Counted from the stretch's first letter, positions 1 through 8,863 are shown. The stretch: 64,000 bases of DNA from BACL27 sp947488385 (GCA_964203655.1 CAXNMJ010000005.1:62001-126000); one strand, 5' to 3'. Made by a program: numbers and translations. The notes: generated by a model from the sequence alone, not told the origin.

Positions 1-119
1 GCTGGCCCGTCGATTGTGGTTGTTACTTGACCAGGTCGAAAACGCTCGAGGTCGAGTTCGCCGATGCGGCTGTAACGCCAGATCTCTTCGTCGACGGTTG
101 GAATCGTCACAGTACTCAT
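1..119 (-). CDS. sufD: Fe-S cluster assembly protein SufD, N-terminal fragment (cut by window edge)
   Basis: Only the first 39-40 codons are inside the window; the gene runs off the left edge. The translation contains EEIWRYSRIGELDLERF, which resembles the N-terminus of SufD proteins. SufD is the partner of SufB in the SufBCD scaffold that builds Fe-S clusters in the cytoplasm. The ATG at 119 overlaps the stop of the upstream small gene (ATGA), so the two are probably translationally coupled, and sufB lies just upstream on the same strand. The identification rests on a short N-terminal match plus context. Confidence 0.75.
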   Translation of the reverse strand, partial: MSTVTIPTVDEEIWRYSRIGELDLERFRPGQVTTTIDGP

Positions 120-445
120 TTTCGTTTGCGCTTTTTCTTCTTGTTTTTCTTTTCTTTGATCTCTGCGGCGATGTCACTTGCCATCGCATTAATGATCGCT
201 TCGGCTTCGCTCAACACAGAGGCTGCCGTGCCATCTTTGACACTTATTGGCTCAAGTGGCGTCACAGCCGGCACGATCGTGCCGTGCGCCCAGCCGATAT
301 CGACAGCACGATGATCGAACTTTGCACACTCATCGGGGCATCGCCATGGCGCATCAGGGGCAAGGTCGAGACGGCAGCGTCGCATCGCATCGCCGTTTGT
401 GTAGGTGCGACTTTCGAAATGCTTGCATTCGGTTCGCATTGCCAT
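116..445 (-). CDS. small four-cysteine protein between sufB and sufD
   Basis: A 109-residue protein that I do not recognise as a named family. Cysteines sit at about positions 7, 24, 36 and 40, the last three around RRCRLDLAPDAPWRCP, a spacing compatible with a metal or Fe-S site. The C-terminus is a polybasic tail of mostly Lys and Arg. It starts 29 bases after sufB ends and its stop overlaps the sufD start by four bases, so it belongs to the suf operon. A role in cluster assembly or delivery is inference from position and cysteines only. The start ATG has no clear ribosome binding site; a second in-frame ATG lies two codons later. Confidence 0.7.
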   Translation of the reverse strand: MAMRTECKHFESRTYTNGDAMRRCRLDLAPDAPWRCPDECAKFDHRAVDIGWAHGTIVPAVTPLEPISVKDGTAASVLSEAEAIINAMASDIAAEIKEKKNKKKKRKRK

Positions 446-474
446 ATTTCGAATTTTACTTCAGTTGGCTAACT

Positions 475-1872
475 TCAGCCGACCGAGCCTTCCATTTGCA
501 ACTCAATTAGTCGACTCCACTCAACGGCGTATTCCATTGGCAATGTGCGTGTGACCGGCTCGATAAAACCGTTGACGATCATGCTCATTGCTTGCTCTTG
601 CGAAAGACCGCGACTCTGCAAGTAGAAGAGTTGTTCGTCGGCGATTTTTGAAACCGTTGCTTCGTGACCAATTTGTGCATCTTGAGCGCCTACTTCCATG
701 TATGGAAAAGTGCGACTCTCGCTTTGTTCGTCAAGAATTAGGGCATCACATTGCACGTGACTCTTGCAGTTTGTTGCACCCTCTTCGACACGAACCAGAC
801 CGCGGTAGGCGGTGATACCGCCGTCTTTAGAGATCGACTTTGAAACAATTTTTGATGACGTCTCGGGCGCGGCGTGAACCATTTTGGCGCCAGCATCTTG
901 GTGCTGGCCGGCACCCGCATAAGCCACGGAGAGAACTTCGCCAGTGGCTTTTGGTCCCATTAGATAGACACTTGGATATTTCATCGTCAACTTTGAACCG
1001 ATGTTGCCGTCGATCCACTCCATGTGGCCTTCGGTTTCGACGCGTGCACGCTTGGTGACCAAGTTGTAAACGTTTGGTGACCAGTTTTGAATCGTCGTAT
1101 ACGTGACATGCGCGCTTGGCTTGACAACGATTTCGACAACAGCCGAATGCAACGAATCTTTTGTGTAGACCGGCGCTGAGCAACCTTCGATGTAATGAAC
1201 TTTCGAACCTTCGTCAGCGATAATCAGCGTTCGCTCAAACTGGCCGGCATTTTCAGAGTTGATTCTGAAGTAAGCCTGCAGCGGCATTTCGCATTCAACG
1301 CCCGGCGGAACATAAATAAATGAGCCACCCGACCAAACAGATGTGTTGAGTGCCGAAAACTTGTTGTCGCCCGGCGGAATTACCGTGCCGAAATATTGCT
1401 TGACAAGATCTGGATATTCGCGCAACGCAGTGTCCATGTCGCAAAACAAGATGCCAAGTTTTTCGAGATCTTCGCGATTGCGATGGAAGACAACTTCACT
1501 CTCGTACTGGGCGGTGACGCCAGCGAGATACTTTCGCTCAGCTTCTGGAATACCAAGTTTTTCGTATGTCTTGCGCATCTCTTCTGGCAGGTCTTCCCAT
1601 TCGTCGACTTGCGCTGTGGCCGGCTTCAAGTAGTAATAGATGTCTTGAAAGTCGATGTCTGGCATGTTGACGGCGAACCAGTCGAGCATCGGCTTTTTTT
1701 CAAAAGTCTGAAGTGATCGCAAACGCATTTTGCGCATCCACTCGGGCTCACCTTTCCACCACGAGATTTGCTCGACGACGCCCGTGTTTAATCCTTTGAC
1801 GGGTTCGAATGCATATTCAACTTCGTCGCTCCAACCGAGTTGGTACTTCGAAAGGTCGAGATCAAATGTCAC
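475..1872 (-). CDS. sufB: Fe-S cluster assembly scaffold SufB
   Basis: SufB forms the SufBCD complex that assembles Fe-S clusters under iron limitation or oxidative stress. The 465-residue product has the usual SufB length and family features, including WWKGEPEWMRKMRLRSL near the N-terminus, the GSFIYVPPGVECEMPLQAYF segment and a C-terminal region rich in conserved Glu and Arg. The GTG at 1872 was chosen because it follows GAGGAG by a normal distance and gives the standard N-terminus; the frame stays open upstream to about 2115, but that part overlaps ychF on the other strand and looks unlike SufB. It is first in a minus-strand suf operon and is divergent from ychF. Confidence 0.93.
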   Translation of the reverse strand: MTFDLDLSKYQLGWSDEVEYAFEPVKGLNTGVVEQISWWKGEPEWMRKMRLRSLQTFEKKPMLDWFAVNMPDIDFQDIYYYLKPATAQVDEWEDLPEEMRKTYEKLGIPEAERKYLAGVTAQYESEVVFHRNREDLEKLGILFCDMDTALREYPDLVKQYFGTVIPPGDNKFSALNTSVWSGGSFIYVPPGVECEMPLQAYFRINSENAGQFERTLIIADEGSKVHYIEGCSAPVYTKDSLHSAVVEIVVKPSAHVTYTTIQNWSPNVYNLVTKRARVETEGHMEWIDGNIGSKLTMKYPSVYLMGPKATGEVLSVAYAGAGQHQDAGAKMVHAAPETSSKIVSKSISKDGGITAYRGLVRVEEGATNCKSHVQCDALILDEQSESRTFPYMEVGAQDAQIGHEATVSKIADEQLFYLQSRGLSQEQAMSMIVNGFIEPVTRTLPMEYAVEWSRLIELQMEGSVG

Positions 1873-1984
1873 TGAGCGTTCTCCTCGGGGTGAGTAATTA
1901 GCACTATCTGCATAGTAACAATTAACAGGCTTGAATGCGCAACCCCAGACTGGTTGTTCGGCACAGATAGCGTGACGATCTCTC

Positions 1985-3082
1985 ATGGAACGCTTCGGTC
2001 TTGTCGGTTTGCCCAACGCTGGCAAGTCATCTTTATACAACGCACTGACCGGGTCGAACGCGCTCGCCGCACCGTATCCGTTTGCGACCAAAGACCCGAA
2101 CATCGGAATGGCCAAAGTGCTCGACCCGCGACTTGATGCCCTGGCGGCGATGTCGAAAACACAAAAAACTGTTTATGCAACTGTTGAAGTTGTCGACATC
2201 GGCGGACTCGTCGAAGGGGCAAGCAAAGGTGAAGGACTCGGCAATAAATTTCTCGCCAACATTCGCGAAGTTGACGCGATCGTTTACGTTTTGCGTGCGT
2301 TCGCCGATGACGACATTCCGGGACCGAGCGACCCGCTCGAGCACTTGCGAGTTTTAGAAATTGAATTGGCACTCGCCGACCTTGAAGCAGTCGAAACAAA
2401 AATCAATCGGATGCAAAAAGCGGCACGAATGGACAAGACGCTCGAAGACGAACTCGGCGCTTTGACTCGCGCGCAAGAAAATCTTGCTGAGGGACGGCCG
2501 TTATATCGAGCCAAGATTTCAAAAGACGATTTAGAACTGTTGGCACCACACTTTTTATTGACGACTCGCCGAGTTCTGGCAGTTGTCAACGTCGCCGAAG
2601 ATGACTTGGCGCGAATTCCAGAATTTGAAGAAATTGTGCGCAAAGAACTTGCGCCACCAGGGTCGGCAAGTGAAAATCAAGTCGAAGTTTTGGGCATGAG
2701 CGTGCAACTTGAAGCCGAAGCAGCGCAACTTGACGCCAAAGATCGAAAAGAAATGCTCGAAGCGCTGGGCTTGGGTGAAGGCGCGTTGCCACGCATGGTG
2801 CGATCGGCGTATCACTTGCTTGGATTGCGAACTTATTTCACGACTGGCGAAAAAGAAACGCGTGCGTGGACTTTCAAGGCGGGGGCAAAAGCACCTGAAT
2901 GTGCCGGAAAGATTCACAGCGACTTGCAGCGTGGGTTTATTCGTGCAGACGTGATTATGTGGGATGAATTGTTGAGCATCGGATCGTGGAACAAAGCCAA
3001 AGATGTCGGCAAAATTCGTGTTGAAGGCAAAGACTACGAAGTGGTTGACGGCGACACGCTTGAAATTCGCCACAACACGTAA
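1985..3082 (+). CDS. ychF: redox-responsive ATPase YchF (Obg-like)
   Basis: A 365-residue member of the YchF/OLA1 family, P-loop proteins of the Obg group that prefer ATP to GTP and associate with ribosomes. The P-loop GLPNAGKS is at residues 8-15. The switch region VVDIGGLVEGASKGEGLG and the base-recognition segment NVAED, in place of the NKxD of true GTPases, fit YchF. The C-terminal TGS-like domain, with the GEKETRAWTF and FIRADVI segments, is present. Length matches the family. It is divergent from sufB and followed within a few bases by a DUF192 gene. Confidence 0.95.
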   Translation: MERFGLVGLPNAGKSSLYNALTGSNALAAPYPFATKDPNIGMAKVLDPRLDALAAMSKTQKTVYATVEVVDIGGLVEGASKGEGLGNKFLANIREVDAIVYVLRAFADDDIPGPSDPLEHLRVLEIELALADLEAVETKINRMQKAARMDKTLEDELGALTRAQENLAEGRPLYRAKISKDDLELLAPHFLLTTRRVLAVVNVAEDDLARIPEFEEIVRKELAPPGSASENQVEVLGMSVQLEAEAAQLDAKDRKEMLEALGLGEGALPRMVRSAYHLLGLRTYFTTGEKETRAWTFKAGAKAPECAGKIHSDLQRGFIRADVIMWDELLSIGSWNKAKDVGKIRVEGKDYEVVDGDTLEIRHNT

Positions 3083-3088
3083 CAAAAT

Positions 3089-3445
3089 ATGGTTGTGCCG
3101 ACTCAATTCAAAACTGGTTGGTTGGTGTGTCAATCGCAAGTGCTGTCGAGTTTGAATATTGCCGACAATGCAAAGACCCGACGGCAAGGCCTGATTGGCC
3201 AGTCTGAAATTGAGACACCGCTGTTCATTGACTCATGTCGATGGATACATACGTTCGGCGTCAAGTGCGCACTCGACGTCGCATACCTAGATGAACAACT
3301 GCAAGTGATCAAAGTGCAAAAAATTAAGCCCCGACGAGTTGGCATGCCGGTGCTCAAAGCAAAACACGTGCTCGAAGCTGGTGCAGGCACTTTTGAAAAT
3401 TGGGGTCTTGTGATTGGCCACACTCTTGAAGCACGGTCGACGTGA
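3089..3445 (+). CDS. DUF192 family protein
   Basis: A 118-residue protein matching the DUF192 fold. The ADNAKTRRQGLIGQ segment aligns with the family's A-T-x-ERARGLMGR motif, and IHTFGVKCALDVAYLDE with its M-F-x-M-x-F-P-L-D-V-x-F-L-D core. The molecular function of the family is not established. There is no signal peptide here, although many DUF192 proteins are secreted. The gene begins six bases after ychF, and its stop overlaps the rsmI start, placing it in the ychF-rsmI transcription unit. Confidence 0.8.
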   Translation: MVVPTQFKTGWLVCQSQVLSSLNIADNAKTRRQGLIGQSEIETPLFIDSCRWIHTFGVKCALDVAYLDEQLQVIKVQKIKPRRVGMPVLKAKHVLEAGAGTFENWGLVIGHTLEARST

Positions 3446-4317
3446 TGAGCGAGCAACTGCCGCCATCTGGCACGACGAATCGTGGCGCACTTGTTCTTGT
3501 TGCAACACCGATCGGAAATCTCGGGGACATTTCGCAACGTGCAATTGAGGCACTCAAAGCGGCAGACATTATTTGTTGCGAAGACACGCGACACTCTGGC
3601 AAGTTGCTCGCCCACTTTGGTGTGACCGGCAAAAAATTAGTCGTGATTAATGAACACACCGAATACGACGCGCGCGAAGAGATCGTTTCACTGGTTACAT
3701 CTGGCTCAAACGTTGCATTGATAACAGATGCAGGCACACCCGGAATCAGCGACCCAGGCGAACGACTTGTTGTAGCCGTTATCAATGCTGGCGGCGTCGT
3801 TACAGCAGTGCCTGGCGCTTCGGCGCTGACAATGGCACTCGTAATAAGTGGTCTGCCAACGTCGCGTTTTGTGTTTGAGGGTTTCTTGCCGCGCAGCGGC
3901 GCCGAACGCACCGAGCGTCTGGCCATGGCAACCACCGAATCACGAACAACCGTGTTTTATGAGGCACCACATCGACTCGTAAAAACTCTCAGCGATCTGA
4001 CAACTGCTTGCGGTGCGATGCGCGGCGTCGTGCTGGCTCGAGAGTTGACGAAACTTCACGAGGAAATATGGCGAGGAACTTTGCAAGATGCGAACATGCT
4101 CGTCGCCAAGACAGAGCCACGCGGCGAATATGTGATCATTCTTGAGCCCGCAAAACCACCGGCGCCACCCACAGATGAAGAGTTGCTTGCCGCAATTCGT
4201 GCAGAGATCGCCAAAGGTGTGAGTCGCAAAGATTCTGCGGCCCGAGTTTCTGCTCGCTTTGGCGTTGCGAAACGCACTGTCTACGAACTCGCACTGCAAG
4301 TTCGCGACAACCTTTAA
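3445..4317 (+). CDS. rsmI: 16S rRNA 2'-O-ribose C1402 methyltransferase RsmI
   Basis: RsmI methylates the 2'-OH of C1402 in the decoding centre of 16S rRNA. The 290-residue protein has the tetrapyrrole-methylase fold with the family motifs VATPIGNLGD (about 19-28), CEDTRHSGKLLAHFG, DAGTPGISDPGE and PGASALTMALVISGLP, and the C-terminal helix-turn-helix-like tail. ATG 3445 overlaps the stop of the DUF192 gene by one base; an in-frame GTG one codon earlier is a possible alternative. The downstream metG follows directly. Confidence 0.95.
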   Translation: MSEQLPPSGTTNRGALVLVATPIGNLGDISQRAIEALKAADIICCEDTRHSGKLLAHFGVTGKKLVVINEHTEYDAREEIVSLVTSGSNVALITDAGTPGISDPGERLVVAVINAGGVVTAVPGASALTMALVISGLPTSRFVFEGFLPRSGAERTERLAMATTESRTTVFYEAPHRLVKTLSDLTTACGAMRGVVLARELTKLHEEIWRGTLQDANMLVAKTEPRGEYVIILEPAKPPAPPTDEELLAAIRAEIAKGVSRKDSAARVSARFGVAKRTVYELALQVRDNL

Positions 4318-4320
4318 GAT
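4315..4320 (+). promoter_or_regulatory. candidate -10 hexamer for leaderless metG
   Basis: TAAGAT lies exactly six bases before the metG GTG, and no Shine-Dalgarno is present. The same spacing recurs before other operon-leading genes in the window. Confidence 0.4.
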
Positions 4321-4326
4321 ATATAC

Positions 4327-5832
4327 GTGAAAAAGTTCTCGGCGACGACGCCAATTTATTACGTCAACGCCAAACCACACCTCGGGCACGCATACACGAC
4401 GATTATCAGCGATGCGGTCTGCCGTTGGCACAAACTTTGTGGCGAAGAAGTTCATCTTTTAACTGGCACCGATGAGCACGGCCTGAAAATTCAGCAATTC
4501 GCCGACGCCGAAGGTGTTTCGCCAAAACAATTCGTCGACAAGATTGCGCCATTATTTGCCGACGCATGGGATCGCCTGAATATTGACGTCAGCGATTTCA
4601 TTCGCACGACCGAAGAACGCCACAAGGTTGGCGTGCAGAAACTTTTGCAGGCCTGTTACGACGCCGGCGATATTGAAGTCGACATTTATCGTGGGCATTA
4701 CTGCGTTGCGTGTGAGGCCTATTACACACCCGAAGAGCTCGACAACGGCAAATGCAAAATCCATAACACGAAAGCTGAATACGTCGAAGAAGAGAATTAT
4801 TTTTTCCGTCTGTCTCGCTACGAAGAAAAACTATTGAAGTGGTACGCCGATCACCCTGATGCGATCAAGCCTGACCACCGCGTCAACGAAGTAACAGGTT
4901 TCATCAAACAAGGCTTGCGAGATTTTTCAGTGAGTCGCAAAACTCTGACTTGGGGCATCGAGTTGCCATGGGATAAATCGCATGTTGCATACGTTTGGTT
5001 CGACGCGCTTGCCAACTACATCACCGCGCACGGCTACGGCACCGACGAAAAACAGTTCGGTGCAAATTGGCCCGTTGACTATCACTTCATTGGCAAAGAC
5101 ATAATTCGTTTTCACTGCGTTTATTGGCCAGCGATGCTGATGTCGGCAGGCCTTGAGCCACCAAAAGGATGGGCAGTTGGCGGATGGTTGTTAGTCGGCG
5201 GCGAAAAGATGTCGAAGACAACCGGCAACGTCGTGAACCCGCTCGACTTGATCGACGAAATTGGCGTAGACGGTTTTCGATATTACGTTTTGGCCGACAC
5301 AAACTATGGCAACGACGGCGACTTCTCGTACGAAGGTTTGCTATCGCGCTACAACTCGGATCTTGCAAACAACTTCGGCAACTTGGCAGCCCGTGTGGCG
5401 ACAGTGGTCGAGAAAAAGTGCGGTGGCATCGGACCAGTGCCGTCGATATCAAGTCCGCTAGCTGAGATCGCCAAAACGAGTGTCGCTCAAACAATTGCCG
5501 AATGGCAAAATGTGCAACCGAGCCGCGCGCTTGATGCGACGTGGTCGTTGATCCGTGCGACAAACGCATTTCTTGAAACAAACGAACCATGGAAGATGGA
5601 ACCGGGCGCCGACCTTGACCGCGTGATGGGCGATGCGCTCGAAGCGTTGCGAATCGTGACGATTTTGGCAAGCCCAGCGATGCCCAAGACTTGCCAAGAT
5701 GTTTGGCAACGTCTCGGCATGGTCGGTGAAGTTTCTGATCAACGCGTCGGCGCCGACACACAATGGGGTCGCTACCCCGGTGGCACAACTGTTACGAAGG
5801 GCGAGCCACTGTTTCCGCGCAAAAAGATTTAG
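4327..5832 (+). CDS. metG: methionyl-tRNA synthetase
   Basis: Class I aminoacyl-tRNA synthetase charging tRNA-Met. The HIGH signature appears as HLGH at residues 18-21, and the KMSKS loop as KMSKT near residue 295. A single zinc knuckle, CVAC followed by CKIH near residues 125-145, matches the Thermus-type arrangement of Cys-Cys-Cys-His. At 501 residues it is the short form without the C-terminal EMAP-II-like tRNA-binding domain. The start is a GTG without a ribosome binding site but with a -10-like hexamer six bases upstream. Followed by tatD, as in mycobacteria. Confidence 0.96.
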   Translation: MKKFSATTPIYYVNAKPHLGHAYTTIISDAVCRWHKLCGEEVHLLTGTDEHGLKIQQFADAEGVSPKQFVDKIAPLFADAWDRLNIDVSDFIRTTEERHKVGVQKLLQACYDAGDIEVDIYRGHYCVACEAYYTPEELDNGKCKIHNTKAEYVEEENYFFRLSRYEEKLLKWYADHPDAIKPDHRVNEVTGFIKQGLRDFSVSRKTLTWGIELPWDKSHVAYVWFDALANYITAHGYGTDEKQFGANWPVDYHFIGKDIIRFHCVYWPAMLMSAGLEPPKGWAVGGWLLVGGEKMSKTTGNVVNPLDLIDEIGVDGFRYYVLADTNYGNDGDFSYEGLLSRYNSDLANNFGNLAARVATVVEKKCGGIGPVPSISSPLAEIAKTSVAQTIAEWQNVQPSRALDATWSLIRATNAFLETNEPWKMEPGADLDRVMGDALEALRIVTILASPAMPKTCQDVWQRLGMVGEVSDQRVGADTQWGRYPGGTTVTKGEPLFPRKKI

Positions 5833-5834
5833 TC

Positions 5835-6620
5835 ATGCCAACTGAAGTTGCAACGAAACCTGAATGGGTTGACACTCACTGCCACGTGACTTACGAAGAT
5901 ATTCCTGGTGGTGCCGAGACGGCTTTGGTCGCGGCGCGTGAAGCAGGTGTTAAGCGAATGATCACAATCGGCACCGATGTCAAAACTTCGCGAGCCGCAA
6001 TTGAACTCGCAAGTCAACACAAAGATGTTTGGGCGACTGTCGGTCTGCATCCGCATGATGCCAAAAACACTTTGGATGGCATTCACGAGTTGATCAAACA
6101 ACCACGAGTCGTGGCTATCGGTGAGTGCGGTCTTGACTACTTCTACGACCACTCAGATCGCGCCGTGCAACGCGAGATTTTTGCTGCTCAAATTGCGCTC
6201 GCCAACGAGCACAAACTGCCACTGGTTATTCACACGCGCGAAGCATGGGATGAAACATTTGAGATTCTCAACTCATGTGGCGTGCCAGAGCGAACAATTT
6301 TTCATTGCTTTACTGGTTCGCCAGTTGAAGCGAAGAAATGTTTAGACATCGGTGCATATCTTTCTTTTTCAGGCATTGTTACTTTCAAAAAAGCCCAAGA
6401 CATTCGCGACGCGGCGAAAATTTGCAGTGCCGACAAGATGCTTGTTGAAACCGATAGTCCATTTCTTGCGCCGGTTCCGCATCGCGGATTGTCAAACCAA
6501 CCGGCATTTCTTGTCGAAGTCGGTGCGTGTCTGGCCGAGGTGAGAAATGTTGCTGTCAGCGAGATCGCAAGTCAAACAACACACAACGCAACCATTGCTT
6601 TCCCTGGCATCGCTGCGTAA
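5835..6620 (+). CDS. tatD: TatD family metal-dependent deoxyribonuclease
   Basis: TatD proteins are TIM-barrel metal-dependent nucleases with 3'-5' exonuclease activity. The metal-binding DTHCH motif is at residues 13-17. The GECGLDYFYD, FHCFTGSPVEA and VETDSPFLAP segments complete the family pattern. ATG 5835 gives 261 residues, the usual length; the frame is open further upstream but that part overlaps metG. The gene starts two bases after the metG stop. The metG-tatD order is the conserved actinobacterial one. Confidence 0.93.
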   Translation: MPTEVATKPEWVDTHCHVTYEDIPGGAETALVAAREAGVKRMITIGTDVKTSRAAIELASQHKDVWATVGLHPHDAKNTLDGIHELIKQPRVVAIGECGLDYFYDHSDRAVQREIFAAQIALANEHKLPLVIHTREAWDETFEILNSCGVPERTIFHCFTGSPVEAKKCLDIGAYLSFSGIVTFKKAQDIRDAAKICSADKMLVETDSPFLAPVPHRGLSNQPAFLVEVGACLAEVRNVAVSEIASQTTHNATIAFPGIAA

Positions 6621-6667
6621 CCTGAATATGTCGTCATTAGACGGCTCACCCGAGGAGCGCTTTCACG

Positions 6668-7162
6668 TTGTTTCTTTCAACTTTTGAACGACGACGCATC
6701 GTAATTGCGGCGCTGCTAACGGTTCTTGTGTTGCCGTTCGTTTTGTTAAATCGCACTGATGACAAGGTTGCAGACTCGGCTGAAGTAGCGACTACAACTA
6801 CGCAACTTGAACAAGCCGACGACGACGGCTCACTCGAGCCAATTATTTTGGGTGGACCGTCACCCATAGTTCAAGACGGCTCTGCGCAGATCGCCTACCC
6901 CGCCAGCAGTTTGACCGGCGTGCAGGCAATCGCGTCGTTCAGCAACTTTGATAACGCACCTGAGATTGTTTGTTACATGCCCCAAGCCCCACTGGGCATC
7001 AAAATTTCGGTGCAGAATCTGAACAATGGCCGAACCGCGACATGTACAAACGTCTTTCGCACGACAATGCCATCTGGAGCTTCAATGCTTTTGCACACAA
7101 AAGTTTTTGAATCACTAGCAAACCTGGTTGATGCACCTATTCCTGTGACTGTTTCCTGGTGA
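6668..7162 (+). CDS. membrane-anchored or secreted RlpA-like double-psi barrel protein in the rpfB position
   Basis: A 164-residue protein with an N-terminal hydrophobic segment (about residues 10-27), an acidic Thr-rich linker and a C-terminal half resembling the RlpA double-psi beta-barrel. The core QNLNNGRTATC aligns with the family's TNLANGRSVTC, and the end APIPVTVSW with GVIPVRISW. The usual acidic residues are missing: NDRG reads as NVFR, and IDLS as MLLH. A peptidoglycan-binding rather than lytic role is inference. The TTG start follows GAGGAG by ten bases. It sits between tatD and rsmA, where mycobacteria have rpfB, and its stop overlaps the rsmA GTG. Confidence 0.6.
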   Translation: MFLSTFERRRIVIAALLTVLVLPFVLLNRTDDKVADSAEVATTTTQLEQADDDGSLEPIILGGPSPIVQDGSAQIAYPASSLTGVQAIASFSNFDNAPEIVCYMPQAPLGIKISVQNLNNGRTATCTNVFRTTMPSGASMLLHTKVFESLANLVDAPIPVTVSW

Positions 7163-8028
7163 CATTTTCACGCACTGAGATCACTGCGCTACTTGACCGA
7201 CATGGTCTCGCCCCGCGGCGAGCATTCGGTCAAAACTTTGTTATTGACGCCAACACTGTGCGAAAAATCGCGCGCCTTGCCGATGTCGGTGCCGGAGATT
7301 TCGTGCTCGAAATCGGTGCCGGTCTTGGCTCGCTCACTCTCGCACTCGCCGAGACGGGCGCAAACATCACGGCAGTTGAAATCGACAACGGACTTGTCGA
7401 AGTGCTTCGAAGCAACACGGCGAAACTCGAAAACGTCGAGATTGTTCACGCCGATGCGATGGCACTTGACTGGCAACCACTGCTCGCCAAGTCAAAACGC
7501 TGGCATGTTGTGGCCAATCTTCCGTACAACGTGGCAACCATCATCGTGGCTGACTTGTTGGACGGCATCGCCGAAGTTGAGCACATGTTGGTGATGGTGC
7601 AAAGCGAAGTTGCAGATCGCCTCGTCGCCAATGCCGGAGATGAGGCATACGGTGCTGTGAGCGTAAAACTTAACTACTGGGCGACTTCTAAAATTGTTGG
7701 ACAAGTGCCGCCTTCAGTTTTCTTTCCGCAGCCGCGCGTTGAATCTGCGCTTGTTGATATTCGCCGCCGTGCACAACCCGGGGTAAGCGGTGTTGTTGCA
7801 AAAGAATTGTTCGCACTCGTGCGCACCGGGTTCGCCAAACGACGCAAGATGCTGCGAGGCGCATTATCTGAAGTGGCAACTGCAGATGACTTTGTAACTG
7901 CACAAGTCAACCCCGAATCGCGCGCCGAAGAACTTGATCTCGCAGCTTGGGGTCGTTTGCGCAGTGCAATCGACACCCGCCTCTCGCACGCCACGACCAG
8001 CACCGATCACAACACTCTCGACCATTAA
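7159..8028 (+). CDS. rsmA: 16S rRNA (A1518/A1519) dimethyltransferase RsmA/KsgA
   Basis: RsmA dimethylates two adjacent adenosines in helix 45 of 16S rRNA during small-subunit maturation. The 289-residue protein shows the N-terminal RRAFGQNFVID, the SAM-binding VLEIGAGLGSLTLAL and the adenine-methylase NLPYN motif. The C-terminal domain carries VRTGFAKRRKMLRGAL. The start is GTG, overlapping the previous stop as GTGA. It is followed by ispE after two bases, as in other actinobacteria. Confidence 0.95.
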   Translation: MTFSRTEITALLDRHGLAPRRAFGQNFVIDANTVRKIARLADVGAGDFVLEIGAGLGSLTLALAETGANITAVEIDNGLVEVLRSNTAKLENVEIVHADAMALDWQPLLAKSKRWHVVANLPYNVATIIVADLLDGIAEVEHMLVMVQSEVADRLVANAGDEAYGAVSVKLNYWATSKIVGQVPPSVFFPQPRVESALVDIRRRAQPGVSGVVAKELFALVRTGFAKRRKMLRGALSEVATADDFVTAQVNPESRAEELDLAAWGRLRSAIDTRLSHATTSTDHNTLDH

Positions 8029-8030
8029 CT

Positions 8031-8780
8031 ATGAGCGACCAAATTGTTTCACTCATCGCGCCGGCAAAACTCACACGTTCACTTCGCGTTACCGGAATTC
8101 GACCTGACGGGTTTCATTTGATTGATGCCGAAATGGTGACACTTGAGTTGGCCGATGAACTTGTGTTAGATCCGACGCGAAGTGGGCTCGAAATTGTTGG
8201 CAAATTTACTGGTGACCTTGAAAACTCGAGCGACAATCTCGTCTTGCGTGCACTTCGACTCGTCAATCGTGAAGCACACGTCACAATCACAAAAAATATT
8301 CCGTCTGGTGGTGGCCTCGGTGGCGGATCAGCCGATGCGGCTGCAATTCTTCGCTGGGCCGGCTTTACCGATTTAGTTAGCGCTGCAAAACTCGGCGCAG
8401 ATATCGCGTTTTGCATGGTCGGAGGTCGGGCGCGGGTATCGGGAATTGGCGAGGTGATTAATCCGCTTAAAAAGATTTCTCAAAAGATCACCCTTGTTGT
8501 GCCACCGTTTCGCGTTTCGACACCTGCCGTCTACCGCGCGTACGACGAACTGACAGATTTTTGCAAGAAGCCGATTATGCATTCGGGAGTCAACGATTTA
8601 GAACCTGCGGCGATCAAAGTTGAACCACGACTCGCCGAATGGAAAAAGAAAATTGCGAACGCTGCAGGTGATGAACCGACGCTTGCTGGCAGTGGTTCAA
8701 CTTGGTGGCTGAATGGTGAGTTCAATGACCTCGCCGCCAAACTTGCCGACGCGACAGTGCTCACCACGCAAACTAATTAG
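8031..8780 (+). CDS. ispE: 4-diphosphocytidyl-2-C-methyl-D-erythritol kinase, short form
   Basis: IspE phosphorylates CDP-methylerythritol in the non-mevalonate isoprenoid pathway, the same pathway as dxs near 56 kb. The GHMP-kinase ATP loop PSGGGLGGGSADAA is intact, as are the N-terminal APAKLTRSLRVTGIRPDGFH, the GADIAFCMVGG segment carrying the catalytic Asp, and the C-terminal AGSGSTWW. At 249 residues it is roughly 30-50 shorter than typical actinobacterial IspE, with loops trimmed between the motifs. The usual Asn after APAKL is Thr here. Function is probably kept. ATG 8031 follows rsmA by two bases. Confidence 0.9.
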   Translation: MSDQIVSLIAPAKLTRSLRVTGIRPDGFHLIDAEMVTLELADELVLDPTRSGLEIVGKFTGDLENSSDNLVLRALRLVNREAHVTITKNIPSGGGLGGGSADAAAILRWAGFTDLVSAAKLGADIAFCMVGGRARVSGIGEVINPLKKISQKITLVVPPFRVSTPAVYRAYDELTDFCKKPIMHSGVNDLEPAAIKVEPRLAEWKKKIANAAGDEPTLAGSGSTWWLNGEFNDLAAKLADATVLTTQTN

Positions 8781-8863
8781 CGCGAAGCGTGCTATTTGTT
8801 GCGTTGATGACGCGTATAGACAGCGCGAAGCGTTCTATTTATTGCGTTGATGACGGGTACGGC
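8781..8863. repeat. imperfect 43-bp tandem duplication downstream of the bS22 gene
   Basis: Two units with period 43 begin CGCGAAGCGT at 8781 and 8824. Over their first 35 bases they differ at about four positions. The second unit contains the last codons and stop of the bS22 gene (read on the minus strand), so the first is an extra copy of that 3' end, again encoding RHQRNK and a TAG. Confidence 0.8.

Noticed and set aside
1873..2115. N-terminal extension of the sufB frame upstream of GTG 1872
   Set aside because: It overlaps ychF on the other strand, does not resemble SufB, and a good GAGGAG ribosome site marks 1872.
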